Below, in pieces: positions 25,123 to 33,948 of a stretch of DNA of 64,000 nt (positions within the stretch are counted from its first letter, which is position 1; each line of letters begins with the position of its first letter). Below the pieces are notes generated by a model. That model saw only the letters and a program-made list of their open reading frames with translations. It ran no database searches and was not told the origin of the DNA. A program made the position numbers and the translations under genes. The stretch lies in contig OZ244128.1 of assembly GCA_965215995.1 (NCBI GenBank), forward strand, positions 806,001 through 870,000. Reading direction: 5' to 3'. The DNA is from SZUA-309 sp965215995 (GTDB taxonomy: Bacteria; Pseudomonadota; Gammaproteobacteria; Pseudomonadales; Azotimanducaceae).

Positions 25123-27075
25123 TCAGCTGCGGTAGGTGACCCTGAGTGCGGTTCGAACAGGCACCGCTTCGCCCTCTTGCTGCACGGGGGCGAAGCGCCA
25201 GGTACGAATCGTACGGACGGCTTCGCGCAGAAAGATAGCTGGCGCATCGCCACTCACATTCACGTCGGTCACCCGTCCTGTCTCGGTCACCGTGAATTCC
25301 ACATCGATGGAACCCTCGGCGCCTTCCAGGGCCCGGGATGGGTATACGAGCGGAGACTGGCGCACAGGCTCGAGCTCAGAATAAGGTCGAAACCTGGGGC
25401 CCGTCTCGGGCGGTGGCGCAAAATCGGCAGCTGCGAGCGGTTGCTCGGACTCCGCCTCGTTGCTTCCAGCCCTGAACCCATCGGTCAGAAACCCATCCGG
25501 CAGCTCGTTGGCACTGACAGATTCGGGCGCGATGGAGTCAGCAAGGTAGTTATCCAGCGCCAGCTGTACCGTCGAGTCCACGCCCTCGGTCGTGTTCGGG
25601 CTGAGTGGGAGAACGGGCCCCAACGCCTCCAGTACCGGATCGGCCTCCGCCTCCGTCCCGTCTTCCACGATGACTTCAACGGCCAGCGCACCCAAGGCCA
25701 GACCGGTGGCAGATTCCACCAGCGAATCCAAGCCGGTGTCCTCTTCTACCGCATCGGTAACCGGATCAACCACGTCGATCGGCTGTTCTGTCGACGCTCC
25801 CTGCACCTCTGCCTGTGCCACGCCTCGAGCCTCTTCCTGAGCCAGCGCATCAATCAGCATGGCTTCTGCTTCCGCGTCAGAGACTACTGGTTCAGCAGCA
25901 GCGGAACCCTGCCCCCTCTGTTCGGATTCTGACGCGCCGGAGCTCGAGCTGACGGCTTGCATTGCCGCAGTACCCGGCGCCTGGCTCGAAAAGTAGTCGA
26001 GCGTTTCTGCAACGGAGGCTCCGGCCAGACCCAGCGTAGTAGCCTGCTCGATCAGCCTGCCCGCCCGAAACGCATCGCCGTCGTCGTAGGCCTGCCGCGC
26101 TTCCTGAACCAATCGCTCGTTGAGGGTGGTCAGCGCCGCAGGGATGCGCGGATCATCCGGGTAAGCGGTCATGAGGGAGCGCAGGGATTCCACCGCGAAG
26201 TCGATGGTCGCCTTGTCCGGCAGGGGCTCTGCCTGAAGAAGGGCCGAGAGTCTGGCAAACATGTCTTGACTGACGCCAGCAACTTCCAGATTCGAGGGAT
26301 CGATTGCTGCCGGCTGCGGCGGCTCTGCTCGAGCACCGGTGAGCGGGCCAACTTCAGCTGCAGCCGCAGTCTCCTGGCGGGCGGTATCCGGACTCGCACC
26401 CTGTGTGTCTTCGGTGGCGGACACCTGACTGGAGGTCATCGCCTCTTCCACGCTGCGGCTGGCCACGTAGAGCGCGGTGACCACCAGGCCGGCCACCAGG
26501 AGCACCGAGGCGGATAGGGCCAGGATCACTCTGCGCACGTTCGACCGCCTGGCCGCGTGCTGACGCTTTTCCGCGGCGACAGCGGCATGCTCCCTTTGCA
26601 GGTAGTCGACCGGCACTGCCTTGAGCGGCGTCACGCTGGACCGCTCGCCGACGATGATCTCTTCCGCATGCGCTGGAGCACTCAGCGGACCAAGCGCCTG
26701 ACGAGGTTCGCCCTTTCTGACCACATAAAGTGCCAGCGCATCACCCGGCGGTCTCGCTACGGCGAAGTCATTGTCGATGTCGAGGGTGTGACCGAGGAAG
26801 TCCAGACAGACGTGGGTTTGGGCACCCACAGTGAGATTCTTGATCCGCTCGCCGGACTCGAGTTCCAACTCGTAATGCTCGGCGACCACGTCCAGGAGCA
26901 GCGCCTCGCCCGCCAGATTGAACTGCACCACGGCATTGGGCGCCTCAAAGCTGAGATCACCGGACGGCAGAACGCCGAGCTGCATCGCTGGATGCACCCG
27001 GGCTGTCATATCGCCCCCACGGGCAATCAGGTGCCAGCCAATGGCTCCACGGTTTTTGGAGTCGATCGGTTCCAT
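25123..27075 (-). CDS. TonB C-terminal domain protein with cytoplasmic N-domain
   Basis: A 650-residue membrane protein. Residues 1-180 are cytoplasmic with a beta-rich, FHA-like pattern (not a firm match). A single transmembrane helix spans about 182-205. A long acidic Ala/Glu-rich periplasmic region with helical repeats follows (about 210-560), and the last 85 residues are a TonB domain (SPLVYPSRALEGAEGSIDVEF, IRTWRFAPVQ). Ordinary TonB is about 240 residues with a Pro-rich spacer, so this is an atypical member. ATG 27075 has a GGGGGCGG ribosome site; a GTG 33 bases earlier is less likely. It could energise a TonB receptor or span the periplasm in another role. No exbB/exbD is adjacent. Confidence 0.75.
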   Translation of the reverse strand: MEPIDSKNRGAIGWHLIARGGDMTARVHPAMQLGVLPSGDLSFEAPNAVVQFNLAGEALLLDVVAEHYELELESGERIKNLTVGAQTHVCLDFLGHTLDIDNDFAVARPPGDALALYVVRKGEPRQALGPLSAPAHAEEIIVGERSSVTPLKAVPVDYLQREHAAVAAEKRQHAARRSNVRRVILALSASVLLVAGLVVTALYVASRSVEEAMTSSQVSATEDTQGASPDTARQETAAAAEVGPLTGARAEPPQPAAIDPSNLEVAGVSQDMFARLSALLQAEPLPDKATIDFAVESLRSLMTAYPDDPRIPAALTTLNERLVQEARQAYDDGDAFRAGRLIEQATTLGLAGASVAETLDYFSSQAPGTAAMQAVSSSSGASESEQRGQGSAAAEPVVSDAEAEAMLIDALAQEEARGVAQAEVQGASTEQPIDVVDPVTDAVEEDTGLDSLVESATGLALGALAVEVIVEDGTEAEADPVLEALGPVLPLSPNTTEGVDSTVQLALDNYLADSIAPESVSANELPDGFLTDGFRAGSNEAESEQPLAAADFAPPPETGPRFRPYSELEPVRQSPLVYPSRALEGAEGSIDVEFTVTETGRVTDVNVSGDAPAIFLREAVRTIRTWRFAPVQQEGEAVPVRTALRVTYRS

Positions 27076-27164
27076 ATGTGCGTTTCCGCCCCCAGGCTCA
27101 GAACACACGCTTTGTCGTTATCAGCGATCAGTCTATGCCTCGACCCGATTTCCGCAATAGGCGA

Positions 27165-27193
27165 ATTGTACCGGCTTGTTAGTAGCCACTAAC
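27165..27193 (-). promoter_or_regulatory. Predicted promoter/palindrome before the TonB-domain gene
   Basis: On the minus strand TACAAT (27170-27165) is a good -10 box. Arms GTTAGT and ACTAAC around four bases (27178-27193) cover the expected -35 place, flanked by CGGC/GCCG that could extend a hairpin. It may be an operator or the transcript end of the operon upstream. Uncertain. Confidence 0.4.
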
Positions 27194-27231
27194 GCCGAGC
27201 TGCCTCAATACTCCAGACAGTCAATCCCGTA

Positions 27232-28104
27232 CTACCCACGGGCATCGGTGGTCGGCGCGAAGTACTTAGAGCCGAGCGGATTGAAAAAACCGAAATCCCG
27301 AGCAGGATAAGGATTATTGCGGCCGATCAGGTGGGCGAATCTGGGCGGGTTTCTGGCCACCACCTCATCACTGATCACAGCATTCAGGTCCTCCTGAGGT
27401 CGCAGAAACATCCGCTGGAAGTAGACGGTCATCCCTACCCGCTCGCCAGGCAGGGATCTGGCGCCGGCGCTGTGCCAGAGATTGCCACTGAACACGGCCA
27501 CCGAGCCTTTTTTGGCTTCCAGCGGAATGGCCTGGCGGATCGATCGACCCGGTGGATGATTGCGTTTTTTGTGGGAACCGGGCACCACCAGGGTTGCCCC
27601 GGAGGCCAGTGAAAACTCATCCGTGACCCACATCATGTTGCAGGTGACCGGGTGCTCGGGTACCGGTTCCGGCACCATCGGCGTATCCAGGTGCATACCC
27701 TGGGGCGGGTCTCCCTGCAGCCGAACATGGCCGTGGTTACTGCTGATCTGGCAACTCTCTCCAAGCAGATAGGTGACCAACGCCAGAGGCTTTTCCGCCA
27801 TCACAGCCCGCTCAAAGATACGCCCCCGCGCCAGGAGCCAGGTCACCAGATAGCTACCACCATCCGGGCCGGAGAGCGGCACCCGTTTGCCCGCCTGTCT
27901 GTCCTCCTCGCCAAGCCGGAGTATGGTCTCTCTGAGCTCATCGAAGAACGGTTCCGGCATCACGTCTTCCAACACCGTGTAGCCGTACAGCTCCAGCTCC
28001 AGCACGTTGCGTTCCAGGTCGAGGCGCAAGATCTCGTCACGCATCCGATCGAGACGTGCATGCGCTTCGATCGCCGCTGGATGCCGGTTGTCTGTGTCTG
28101 TCAT
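27232..28104 (-). CDS. Phytanoyl-CoA dioxygenase (PhyH) family protein
   Basis: A 290-residue non-haem Fe(II)/2-oxoglutarate oxygenase. The double-stranded beta-helix iron ligands are His138 and Asp140 (GMHLDTPM) and the distal His211 (NLWHSAGAR); Arg in the following GERVGM segment would bind 2-oxoglutarate. PhyH enzymes hydroxylate acyl-CoAs or small natural products. It is the last gene of a leftward operon that begins with the amidohydrolase at 32158; only 10 bases separate it from the Acr3 gene. Two more PhyH genes are found at 47057 and 49425. The substrate is unknown. Confidence 0.9.
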   Translation of the reverse strand: MTDTDNRHPAAIEAHARLDRMRDEILRLDLERNVLELELYGYTVLEDVMPEPFFDELRETILRLGEEDRQAGKRVPLSGPDGGSYLVTWLLARGRIFERAVMAEKPLALVTYLLGESCQISSNHGHVRLQGDPPQGMHLDTPMVPEPVPEHPVTCNMMWVTDEFSLASGATLVVPGSHKKRNHPPGRSIRQAIPLEAKKGSVAVFSGNLWHSAGARSLPGERVGMTVYFQRMFLRPQEDLNAVISDEVVARNPPRFAHLIGRNNPYPARDFGFFNPLGSKYFAPTTDARG

Positions 28105-28114
28105 TCTCGCTCCC

Positions 28115-29277
<1,163 letters not shown>

Positions 29278-29281
<4 letters not shown>

Positions 29282-29730
29282 GAAGGTATTGTGCCGCGCT
29301 CCCACTGCAGAAGTGTGAATGCTGGCTCTGCAGTCTCGTGGTGCTCAAAAACGGCCCGCACCGCTGATCCGATGGTCACATCTGCTTCCGGATCGCCGAG
29401 CAGGTTGCCAACCACGCGCACGTTGCCTGCCGCCGGCAACTCTACCAGCACCACCACGTAGGGTCCCTGCTCCTTCAGTGCCGGGTGCACCGGATGCCAG
29501 ACACGCTCATAGCTATAGATCCGGCCTTCGCCTGGAACCTGTTCGAAGCCCACGGCCTCGGAGTTGCAGTGATGGCAGATCCACTCCGGTCCCCACTGCC
29601 ACTCACCGCAGTCCGAGCAGCGCTGAAGCAGTATCTTCTCCTCTCTGAGCCCCTGCCAGAAAGGCGCATCCAGACCATCCGGCGCGGGCACGGGCTGGGG
29701 TAATCCCGAGGCGAGATAGCAGACGCTCAT
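29278..29730 (-). CDS. DUF35 protein: zinc ribbon plus OB-fold, thiolase partner
   Basis: A 150-residue acyl-CoA-associated protein. The rubredoxin-like zinc ribbon uses Cys38, Cys41, Cys52 and Cys55 (CSDCGEWQW, CHHC), followed by an OB-fold (about 60-140). In steroid side-chain degradation DUF35 proteins bind thiolase-like Ltp2-type enzymes and make them retro-aldolases. Here the gene overlaps both the thiolase-like gene and the Acr3 gene by four bases, which fits a thiolase-DUF35 complex. It is the standard length for the family. Confidence 0.92.
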
Positions 29731-30908
29731 AAAGTCGCCTCCGTACCGAAAATGCAGGCGCTGACCGGGGTCACCATGGGTCCGGAGATGGTCATGGAGA
29801 CCTGAGCACCCGGAACCGGATTGGTCGACTCACCTCGTATCTGCCGCGCGGCTTCAATGATCAGCCCCAAACCGTGCATGTAGCACTCCGCCAGATTGCC
29901 GCCGCTGGTATTGAGTGGCAGATCGCCGTCCGGCGCCAGAAACCGCTCCTTGATGAAGAACTCGTTGCAGTCATCCGCTGCACAGAAACCGTGCTCCACC
30001 AGGCTCATCAGCACACCGCCGGTGAAGTTCTCGTAGCTCTGCAGCACGTCCACGTCAGCGGGCTTAACGCCCGCCATCTCATAGAGTCGGGGCGCTAGAG
30101 ACGGGAATGAAGAGGAAGCGTAGTCCGGTGTGTTGTGCACCCCCGCGCCAGCTCGATAATGAGAACCGCTGACGGCGCCGAGCAGATAGCAGGGCTCGTG
30201 CGAAAACTCTTTCGCCCGCTCCGCGGACACTAGAACCATGGCCGCCGCGCCGTCGTTCTCCAGGCAACAGTCATACAGATGGAAAGGCTCGACGATCCAG
30301 CGCGACTGGTCGTACGTTGCTTCGTCCAGCGGCCGACCATGCATCACGGCCCGCGGGTTGTTCTGGGCATGATGATAGGCGGCCAGCGAGATTGCCCGGA
30401 GCGCGCTCTGTGCGACGTCATGGTCGTGCATGAAACGCACGACCTTCATGGCGAACATCTGCGCAGGCGACATGAGGCCATAGGGCACCGTGTGGGCTGC
30501 ATCCCCGGCGATGGTGTTCCGCCGTGGACCCTGACCGAAGCGACCGAACTGGCCCTGCGCCAGCGCCCGGAAGACGACAACGCAATCTGCCAGGCCACCG
30601 TGGATGGCGGCTGCTGCGTGCGCCACTGCAGCAGAGCCACCGCCGCCACCGCCGCCCCACTGCATATTCGAGAAACGCAGCTCCCTGCAGCCAAGTGCAG
30701 CAGCAAGCCGCGAAGGATCATTCCGGTCGTTGCTGAAAGACGCAAAGCCGTCCACGTCTTTCGGTGAGATCCCCGCGTCCGCGCAGGCCGCAAGAATGGC
30801 CTTCAGCGCCAGCTTTCCTTCCGCATCCGGTGCCTGGCCGCGTTTGTAGTAATCGGTCTCACCGACACCGGCAACGCAGACGCTGCCCCGAATGGTCGCA
30901 TCGCTCAT
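29727..30908 (-). CDS. Thiolase-like protein (SCP-x/Ltp2 type)
   Basis: A 393-residue thiolase-superfamily protein. The segment where classic thiolases carry the nucleophilic Cys reads NMQWGGGGGGGSAAVAHAA, with seven glycines and no Cys. The C-terminal NTSGGNLAECYMHGLG and FGTEATL match SCP-x/Ltp2 relatives. Loss of that Cys plus an adjacent DUF35 gene point to a retro-aldol lyase that removes a side-chain unit from a beta-hydroxyacyl-CoA, as for Ltp2 in cholesterol degradation, rather than a thiolysis enzyme. It overlaps the amidohydrolase and DUF35 genes by four bases each. Confidence 0.88.
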   Translation of the reverse strand: MSDATIRGSVCVAGVGETDYYKRGQAPDAEGKLALKAILAACADAGISPKDVDGFASFSNDRNDPSRLAAALGCRELRFSNMQWGGGGGGGSAAVAHAAAAIHGGLADCVVVFRALAQGQFGRFGQGPRRNTIAGDAAHTVPYGLMSPAQMFAMKVVRFMHDHDVAQSALRAISLAAYHHAQNNPRAVMHGRPLDEATYDQSRWIVEPFHLYDCCLENDGAAAMVLVSAERAKEFSHEPCYLLGAVSGSHYRAGAGVHNTPDYASSSFPSLAPRLYEMAGVKPADVDVLQSYENFTGGVLMSLVEHGFCAADDCNEFFIKERFLAPDGDLPLNTSGGNLAECYMHGLGLIIEAARQIRGESTNPVPGAQVSMTISGPMVTPVSACIFGTEATL

Positions 30909-32158
30909 GCGGACAGCGTGCCGACCTGGGCGGCCACTGCCGCAGCGTCTTCCTGGTCGAGGAAGCGTTCGGGCACCGGCAGCTTGAATATGCGCGCTGA
31001 GTTGAGCCCGAGGATCCGTGCCCGCTCGCCGTCATCCAGACCACCCATGGTCCGCTCGATGGCGGCGGCCGAGTGCGGCCAGGTGCCTTCGTGGTGCGGG
31101 AAATCGTTTGCCCAGAGGAAATTGCCGACCAGATCATGCTCCCGGGCGACATCGAGACCAGACTTATCCTCCTGGAAGCTGGCGAAGCCGTTCGTGCGGA
31201 AGTACTCGCTCGGTAGCCGATCGAGCTTCGGACGCACCCACATATGGTGCTTGCGGTAGGCTTCATCCAGCGCCTCGAGCGCCCAGGCTACCCAGCCGAT
31301 ACCCGCCTCGATGGTGCCGAAGATGAGCTTCGGATACCGGTCGAGCACGCCAGAGGCGCAGAGGTTGGCAATGGGTTCCATGGTGGGTGCCAGAGAGTGC
31401 ACGGCGTAATTGATCACCGCCCCGCCGTTGCCCCTCGCCGTGCGTGGATCGCGGCCGGTAGAGACATGGAACGTGATGGGCAGGTCCACCTCCTGGATGC
31501 AGGCCCAGAGGTCATCGAACTCCGGCAGGTTGTAGTTGAGCTGGGTGTGATCCGGCGCGCCCCAGACCGGTTTGCAGGGTAGCGATAGCCCCTTGAAACC
31601 GAGTGCGGCACAGCGCTGAATCTCCTGGATGGTTTTCTCCAGCGCCCCGGGTGCGACGCACGCCATGGGCGCCAGCCGATCGTTGTAGTCTGCAAACTCC
31701 TCCCAGGCCCAGTCGTTGTAGGCACGGCACATGGCGTGGGAGAAATCCGCATCCGGTGTAGCCCAGATCGTCAGGCCCTTGTTCGGAAACAGGATCTCCG
31801 CCTCCACACCATCCATGGCCAGGTCCCGGATCCGCTCTTCCGGCGTCTTACCGGATTGATTGCGAAGCTTGTCCTCACCTTCGAAAGGTATGTTCTGAAG
31901 CTTGAGAGGCCGGAAACCTTCGGTTTTCTGGAACTTGTTGCCCTTGCCATCGACGATCACACCGGGCAGGCGCTCCCGGTAGGCTTCGTCCATGCGGGTG
32001 ACCCAGAGATCGGAGGGTTCCTGCACATGACCGTCCGCGGAGACCATGAAGAACTTGTTCGCATCGTCCGGCCGGGCCGTTCGTTGCCAACCCTCACAGC
32101 CAGGTGTTTCTTTGCGCCAGGCATTGGCGCTATCCACGCTCTCGGTGGCTTCGCTCAT
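30905..32158 (-). CDS. Amidohydrolase-fold metal-dependent hydrolase/decarboxylase
   Basis: A 417-residue TIM-barrel protein of the amidohydrolase_2 (COG2159) family. Metal motifs are SADGHVQEP (D-x-H), ITFHVSTGRD and FLWANDFPHHEGTWP near the C-terminus. Family members decarboxylate aromatic acids or hydrolyse amides and lactones; they are frequent in catabolic clusters. AAGGGG precedes the ATG, making this the first gene of the five-gene operon 27232-32158 (amidohydrolase, thiolase-like, DUF35, Acr3, PhyH). The reaction cannot be read from the sequence. Confidence 0.88.
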   Translation of the reverse strand: MSEATESVDSANAWRKETPGCEGWQRTARPDDANKFFMVSADGHVQEPSDLWVTRMDEAYRERLPGVIVDGKGNKFQKTEGFRPLKLQNIPFEGEDKLRNQSGKTPEERIRDLAMDGVEAEILFPNKGLTIWATPDADFSHAMCRAYNDWAWEEFADYNDRLAPMACVAPGALEKTIQEIQRCAALGFKGLSLPCKPVWGAPDHTQLNYNLPEFDDLWACIQEVDLPITFHVSTGRDPRTARGNGGAVINYAVHSLAPTMEPIANLCASGVLDRYPKLIFGTIEAGIGWVAWALEALDEAYRKHHMWVRPKLDRLPSEYFRTNGFASFQEDKSGLDVAREHDLVGNFLWANDFPHHEGTWPHSAAAIERTMGGLDDGERARILGLNSARIFKLPVPERFLDQEDAAAVAAQVGTLSA

Positions 32159-32255
32159 CGGAAATCCCCTTCAGTTTCCTCCCCGGGAATGGCCAGTGTA
32201 CGCCGGACCCGGCTCGACGAAAACGCCGATGATTGAGTGCAGTCAGCGTTTACCC

Positions 32256-32693
32256 TTACGAGTTCTCAGACTGCCCCTCACCGGCAAGCAATCCGCCAAG
32301 CGCCACACGGTAGCCATCGTAGCCAAATCCACAGACCGCACCTGTGCAAACAGGGGTGAGGGCGGAACGCACGCCGCGAGCGGTTGGGTTCGAGGCATGC
32401 ACCTCGATCGCGGGAACTGACAGGTTGCGCAACGCCCCGATGAGAGGACCTTCCGTGAGGGTGAATCCGCTTGGGTTGATGATGAGCCCGTCGAACTCGC
32501 GGGCAGCGTCGCCGACCCAGCCCGCCGCCTCGTCCTCCACATTGGTCTGACGGATTTCCACGGCCACGCGAAGTGCTGCTGCATCCCTCTCGATCCGCTC
32601 GTTGATCTCGTCCAGCGTGTCTGGACCGAAAATCTCCACGTCCACCTTGCCACGCAGCTCCATGCCGGCACCCTGAATAACAAGCACTCTCAC
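32256..32693 (-). CDS. Type II dehydroquinase-like protein with altered active site
   Basis: A 145-residue protein of the AroQ flavodoxin-like fold. IINPSGFTLTEGPLIGAL and PAIEVHASNP correspond to the AroQ blocks and keep Asn73 and His99. However, the position of the catalytic Tyr is Phe22 (EIFGPDTL), the arginine of the flexible loop is absent, and the usual His of AYTHTS is Leu. It is therefore unlikely to be a working 3-dehydroquinate dehydratase. The start is GTG 32693 behind GGGAGGGAA. It lies 30 bases after a D-2-hydroxyacid dehydrogenase gene on the same strand. It may be a repurposed member acting on another substrate. Confidence 0.75.
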   Translation of the reverse strand: MRVLVIQGAGMELRGKVDVEIFGPDTLDEINERIERDAAALRVAVEIRQTNVEDEAAGWVGDAAREFDGLIINPSGFTLTEGPLIGALRNLSVPAIEVHASNPTARGVRSALTPVCTGAVCGFGYDGYRVALGGLLAGEGQSENS

Positions 32694-32723
32694 CGTTCCC
32701 TCCCTCTGCTCTCGACCGTCCCG

Positions 32724-33791
32724 CTAACGATTTGGCCCACGCGTCATCGGATAGGGTTGCCAGCGCTCCAGCTCGACCTTAGGCAGCACCGTCGGGTTGA
32801 CACAGCTCATGGGCCAACGACCCCGCAGCACCAGTGCCACCTCCCGACCGACCCGGCGCCGGGTTTCCGGGCGCATCCGGGTAGTGGCAGAGGCGACGTG
32901 TGGGGTAACCACCACGTTTTCCATCGCAAGCAACGGATTTGCCGGGTCAGGCGGCTCCTGCTCCAGAACGTCGAGTCCGGCACCGGCGATGGCGCCCCGC
33001 TCGAGCGCATCGATCAGTGCTGGCTCATCGATGATCGGGCCCCGAGCGGTATTCACGATTACGGCCGTCTCCTTCATTCGCGCGAACGCATCAGTGCTGA
33101 ACGCATGTTCCGTTTCCGCGTTATGCGGGGCATGCACGGAGACGTAGTCGCTACGCTCCAGCAACTCGCCAAAGCTCACCGGTTCTACGCCAGCTTCCGA
33201 GATGGCCAGCTCGCTGACGTAGGGATCATGAGCGATCACCCGCATGCCGAAGGCCTTAGCCCGGCGAGCCGTGCAGCGCGCCACATTGCCGAATGCGAAC
33301 AGACCGAGCGTCTCGCCCATGAGCCTCGGTACTTTGGAGAGCAGAGGCCGGGCCTTGTACCACTCTCCCTCCTCTCTCGCCATGCGGGTCATGAGCGGTG
33401 TGCGCCGCGCCATGTCGAGCAACAGCATCATCGCGTGGTCAGCCACTTCCTCGATGAAAACGTCGGGGACATTGGTCACCACGATGCCGGCCTTGGTGGC
33501 GGCCTCGATGTCCACCATGTCTACGCCGACGCTACCCACACCGATGACGACGCACTTCTCCAGGGCATCGATCACCTGCCTGTCAATCCGCAGACCCCAG
33601 GAGGTGATGATCGCATCCACATCGCGCACGCCCTCAGCGAACTCCGCCGGTGTGTCCGCGCGGATGTCAATGATGTCGCCAACGGGCGCCAAGGCTTCGA
33701 GCTCCAGCGCGTAGCGCTCGGAGGTCGTCTGGTTGCGTGCCTGGCTCGGCAGCTGAATGCCGATCTTCTTCCGCTCGGTGCTTCTGGTCAC
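32724..33791 (-). CDS. D-2-hydroxyacid dehydrogenase family, CtBP-like
   Basis: A 355-residue NAD-dependent enzyme. The Rossmann domain covers about 125-305 with a FAFGNVARCTARRAKAFG dinucleotide loop (the usual GxGxxG reads GNVARC after FAF, somewhat degenerate). The catalytic Arg is in NTARGPI, Glu in LDVLEQEPP and His in TPHVAS. It reduces 2-ketoacids or oxidises D-2-hydroxyacids. The start is GTG 33791 with GGGAG ten bases upstream. It heads a two-gene unit with the AroQ-like gene and is divergent from the TonB-dependent receptor gene. Confidence 0.88.
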   Translation of the reverse strand: MTRSTERKKIGIQLPSQARNQTTSERYALELEALAPVGDIIDIRADTPAEFAEGVRDVDAIITSWGLRIDRQVIDALEKCVVIGVGSVGVDMVDIEAATKAGIVVTNVPDVFIEEVADHAMMLLLDMARRTPLMTRMAREEGEWYKARPLLSKVPRLMGETLGLFAFGNVARCTARRAKAFGMRVIAHDPYVSELAISEAGVEPVSFGELLERSDYVSVHAPHNAETEHAFSTDAFARMKETAVIVNTARGPIIDEPALIDALERGAIAGAGLDVLEQEPPDPANPLLAMENVVVTPHVASATTRMRPETRRRVGREVALVLRGRWPMSCVNPTVLPKVELERWQPYPMTRGPNR

Positions 33792-33872
33792 CTCATTCTC
33801 CCTGTTCTTCTCCGGCTGATCAGAGTACCCCTGAATCGGACCCGAATCACAGCACCCCGAATGTCGAACCTG

Positions 33873-33896
33873 GAAACCGTCAGACTTGACGGTTTC
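33873..33896. promoter_or_regulatory. Inverted repeat before the TonB-receptor gene, probable operator
   Basis: Arms GAAACCGTCA (33873-33882) and TGACGGTTTC (33887-33896) are exact reverse complements around GACT. The site lies between two divergent genes, so a terminator is unlikely. It overlaps the -35 box of the promoter at 33886-33914. Confidence 0.6.
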
Positions 33897-33914
33897 TAAT
33901 TAGGAACCGATACT
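33886..33914 (+). promoter_or_regulatory. Predicted sigma70 promoter of the TonB-receptor gene
   Basis: TTGACG (33886-33891) and GATACT (33909-33914) are 17 bases apart. The -35 box is inside the right arm of the inverted repeat, consistent with repression by a protein bound there. Confidence 0.55.
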
Positions 33915-33948
33915 CGGCCGGGCATCAACTAATGGGGAGAGAGGTTAG

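Noticed and set aside
30640..30665. GC-rich simple repeat (possible repeat element)
   Set aside because: It is the coding run for seven glycines in the thiolase-like protein, in frame and without further copies.
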